A stretch of DNA of 8,212 bases from an uncultured Sutterellaceae bacterium (GTDB lineage: Bacteria; Pseudomonadota; Gammaproteobacteria; Burkholderiales; Burkholderiaceae_F). The DNA is taken from the NCBI GenBank assembly GCA_947253615.1, contig CAMYAA010000026.1:1-8212 (forward strand), given 5' to 3'. The notes beneath the pieces are model-generated. The model did not search any database. It was not told the origin of the DNA and saw only the letters and a list, made by a program, of their open reading frames with translations. Of this stretch, positions 5,881 through 8,212 are shown in pieces (positions within the stretch are counted from its first letter, which is position 1; every line of letters starts with the position of its first letter). Both the position numbers and the translations under genes were made by a program.

Positions 5881-8166
5881 ATGACCAAAACTACGTTACC
5901 CCGTAAATCAACCCGTATTGCGACCGCTGTTAGTTTATTAACCGTGCTATTAATGAGCGCACCGGCAACCGCGGCCAATAACGCCGACATCAATCAAATT
6001 GATCTCTATAAAGAATGGTTGGCGAATCAATATGGTGCCATTCCAGTTTACGATGCACAAAGCAATAACTGGACGCTCAAACCCTTAGTACGCTCGATGC
6101 AAACCTATGGGTTACTGAGCCGCGGACATTCATCTTATGATGAAGTCGACCGTACTTATTTTGGCGGGAATGCGCTTGAAAACCCATACGATCCCACAAA
6201 ATCACTAGTTCCGACCGAAGAAAAAGAAAAGAAAAAATTTAAAAAAGCGAAAATTCCTATCTCTGAAGGTGGCTCCGCACTAGGAATCTTAAAGCGCCCG
6301 ATTAATGTCGTTCAAGGAACGGACATTGTCATTCCTATTCGCTCAGTATCGATTGATCCTATCAACCTTTCTATTACCAAAGAAACAAAAGATGTCTCGT
6401 TTGAGCAACCGACTTTAGCTCCCGTCACGGTGAAAGCACCGGCACGCCCCGCACAGAAATCCTATTCATCCCCTCAAATTACCAATCCGACAGTAGAGCA
6501 ACCAACTGTACCTGAGGTTCAAACGGTTAGCATTAATGTATCCCCAGTCAACGTTTCCGAACCTAAGACAATTCAAATTAGCAAACCCAAGGAAATCAGC
6601 ACACCAACAGTACCCTCACCAACGAATCCACCCTTATTAAGCTTTCCCAACGTAAGCGAACCGAGCGCTCCTAATCTTCCAGAAATTAAACCAACTATCC
6701 CATCACCTAAGCAATCTCTACCTGATGGAGCCAATCCCAATTCGCCCTATATTTCATTCGGGCCAGACTACTCTGGTACAAGTGGTGTCAAAGGATATTT
6801 TCAAGATGTTAGCCTTTTATCGTTGAAAAATTTAGCTGACGAAAATGGACACATCATATTTAATAGCACTCTTCCTGGATCCATCAATTGGGAAGTCCAA
6901 TACAACACCAATATTCTAGGTTTTAATGAAAAAGAAAAGCTGATTGGAAAACTTGTTGATGGTGGATATCAGGCCACTACTTCATATAACAAGACCTACC
7001 CCACTGATTCTACCAAACCCATTATATTCAACTACAAGGAGCACTCCTCTTTCTCATCAGAACCATATTTATATGTTATAACTTCCGTCCCTTACGCTCA
7101 AATTGGAGATCCCAAAAGAGAGAAGCCGATTGTTATTGATAACCTTACATCTGGCGCTCTTATAGATAATGAAGTAGAAGACCAGGGGCAAGGCAGTTTT
7201 AAAACAGGAACATGGACACCTGAAAAATTTGCTACTTTAGGAATTTTAACGAAGAACGAGTCGTTAGATGAAACTGCTGAATATTCGAACATTTTAAACT
7301 ATACCCCCTTTAACCTGAAACAGATTCAATTATTCAGAACGTATGCCACAATAAATTTAAATGCAGAAAAATCCATCTTCTTAATGTCAACAGTTCATTC
7401 GAACTCAGGAAATCGTCTAGTTTTTATCGAAAACCATGGAGAAATCAACCTAATTGGAGCTGGCAGCCGTGCATTTTTACAAACCCCCGATTCATCTGGC
7501 CCACAATATGTTGTCTACCACAATGCGGGGACGATTACTGTTAATGCTCCTAACGCCAAGAATGATTCTCCTCCCTTCGTTTTCTATATCACTTATAAAT
7601 ACTCTCAACCTAATGGACTGGTTCTTAACACCGGGGCGATTAACCTAAATAGTCCTTTTGCCATTGGATTAATTTATAGTAGCACTACAGAGAATCCGAC
7701 AAATTACTTCTCATTTATAAATCCAATTACCATCAACTCAAAAGGCGCCATAGGTATATACAATCCCTCAACTATTGTTTCGAATCTAGCTTCTCAAGCC
7801 ACAGAAACAGATCCTCTCGGCATATCACGAAACTATGCCAACATCGTCATCGCTGATGGAGTGGATGCCACAGAACAAACGAGTATTGGCGTTTTTCAAT
7901 CAGGAAGACGCACTCAGAACTTAGCCCTGCGGTTCCACACCAAAGGTAATGGAACAATAGGAGTCATTGCTCAGCCAAATTCTGGGCTCAATATTACAAA
8001 AAAAGCTCTGAATCCTCTGACCAATGCTCCTGATCTAAGCACGGAGTATACGGTTGAGAAAGGCAATCATAATATTGGTCTCTATGCCGACAATTCCACC
8101 ATCAGCTACCAAGGCGATATGAACATTTTAGGAGGGGAAAATAACACTTTCGCTTACCCTCTTAAC
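5881..8166 (+). CDS. Second giant autotransporter-like protein, N-terminal part (3'-truncated)
   Basis: The gene encodes the N-terminal 762 residues of a surface protein; the barrel lies beyond the contig. Residues 1-31 are a Sec signal peptide: a basic n-region (K3, R8, K9, R12), hydrophobic core IATAVSLLTVLLM and cleavage after ATA at 29-31. Residues 33-110 form a compact aromatic-rich domain (YKEWLANQYGAIPVYD, SYDEVDRTYFGG). Residues 113-124 are highly charged (EEKEKKKFKKAK). About 155-285 is a Pro-rich spacer, roughly one residue in five proline, with repeating P-x-V/I-x patterns. From about 290 a passenger begins, with Asn/Gly/Ser-rich coils and IG(V/I/L) turns like those in the first gene. 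The order of signal peptide, short domain, Pro-rich spacer and beta-helix recalls giant fusobacterial autotransporters; that comparison is from memory. No cysteine was noticed. The terminal residues LSLIHI and stop come from adapter and are excluded. An adhesin role is likely but not shown. Confidence 0.88.
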
Positions 8167-8212
8167 CTGTCTCTTATACACATCTGACGCTGCCGACGAT
8201 ATGCAGTGTGTA
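8167..8212 (-). other. Nextera (Tn5) i5 sequencing adapter, reverse complement
   Basis: Positions 8167-8185 are the reverse complement of the Tn5 mosaic end. They are followed by the read-1 primer part (8186-8199), the same index in reverse (8200-8207) and the start of the P5 arm. The block is a perfect 46-bp inverted copy of positions 4-49. Read in the frame of the second gene it encodes the artefact tail LSLIHI and a TGA at 8185-8187. That apparent C-terminus is not biological. Confidence 0.98.

Noticed and set aside
1..8212. 46-bp terminal inverted repeats as ends of a linear element or transposon
   Set aside because: The repeats are exactly the Nextera i5 adapter, including the Tn5 mosaic end and a known index; they are library artefact.

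Overview
This window is a metagenome- or isolate-type contig from a Gram-negative bacterium. Both ends are sequencing-library adapter rather than genome: positions 1-49 and 8167-8212 are the Nextera/Tn5 i5 adapter in inverted orientation, so the biological sequence is only 50-8166. The outer-membrane autotransporter barrel ending in a C-terminal Trp, together with a classical Sec signal peptide, shows a diderm organism. Moderate-to-low GC and large Asn/Ser/Thr-rich surface proteins fit a host-associated proteobacterium. I cannot name the genus, because there is no rRNA or housekeeping gene.

Region 50-5303 is one very large type V secretion (classical autotransporter) gene. It lacks its 5' end (signal peptide) at the adapter junction and is split by a 1-nt frameshift at 3160/3161 into two overlapping reading frames. 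The upstream part is a long beta-helix passenger. The downstream part holds the last passenger coils, a Lys-rich segment, a helical linker and a 12-strand-type translocator barrel. Correcting one T gives a continuous product of at least 1,750 residues. The frameshift lies inside a 74-residue tandem duplication (copies of 223 and 222 bp), so the second copy serves as an internal control showing which base is extra. A strong rho-independent terminator follows the tandem stop codons.

Region 5304-5880 is a 577-bp AT-rich intergenic stretch. It holds the terminator, two AT-rich palindromes, a candidate -10 element and a probably structured leader, including a perfect CCTCCTC/GAGGAGG hairpin just upstream of the next gene's ribosome binding site.

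Region 5881-8166 is the 5' part of a second autotransporter-like gene in the same orientation. It encodes a signal peptide, a compact N-terminal domain, a charged stretch, a long Pro-rich spacer and the start of a beta-helix passenger of the same style as the first gene. It runs into the right adapter, which supplies a false C-terminus (LSLIHI) and stop. The layout is therefore a tandem pair of related giant surface autotransporters in separate transcription units. No mobile element, CRISPR array, tRNA or rRNA was seen.
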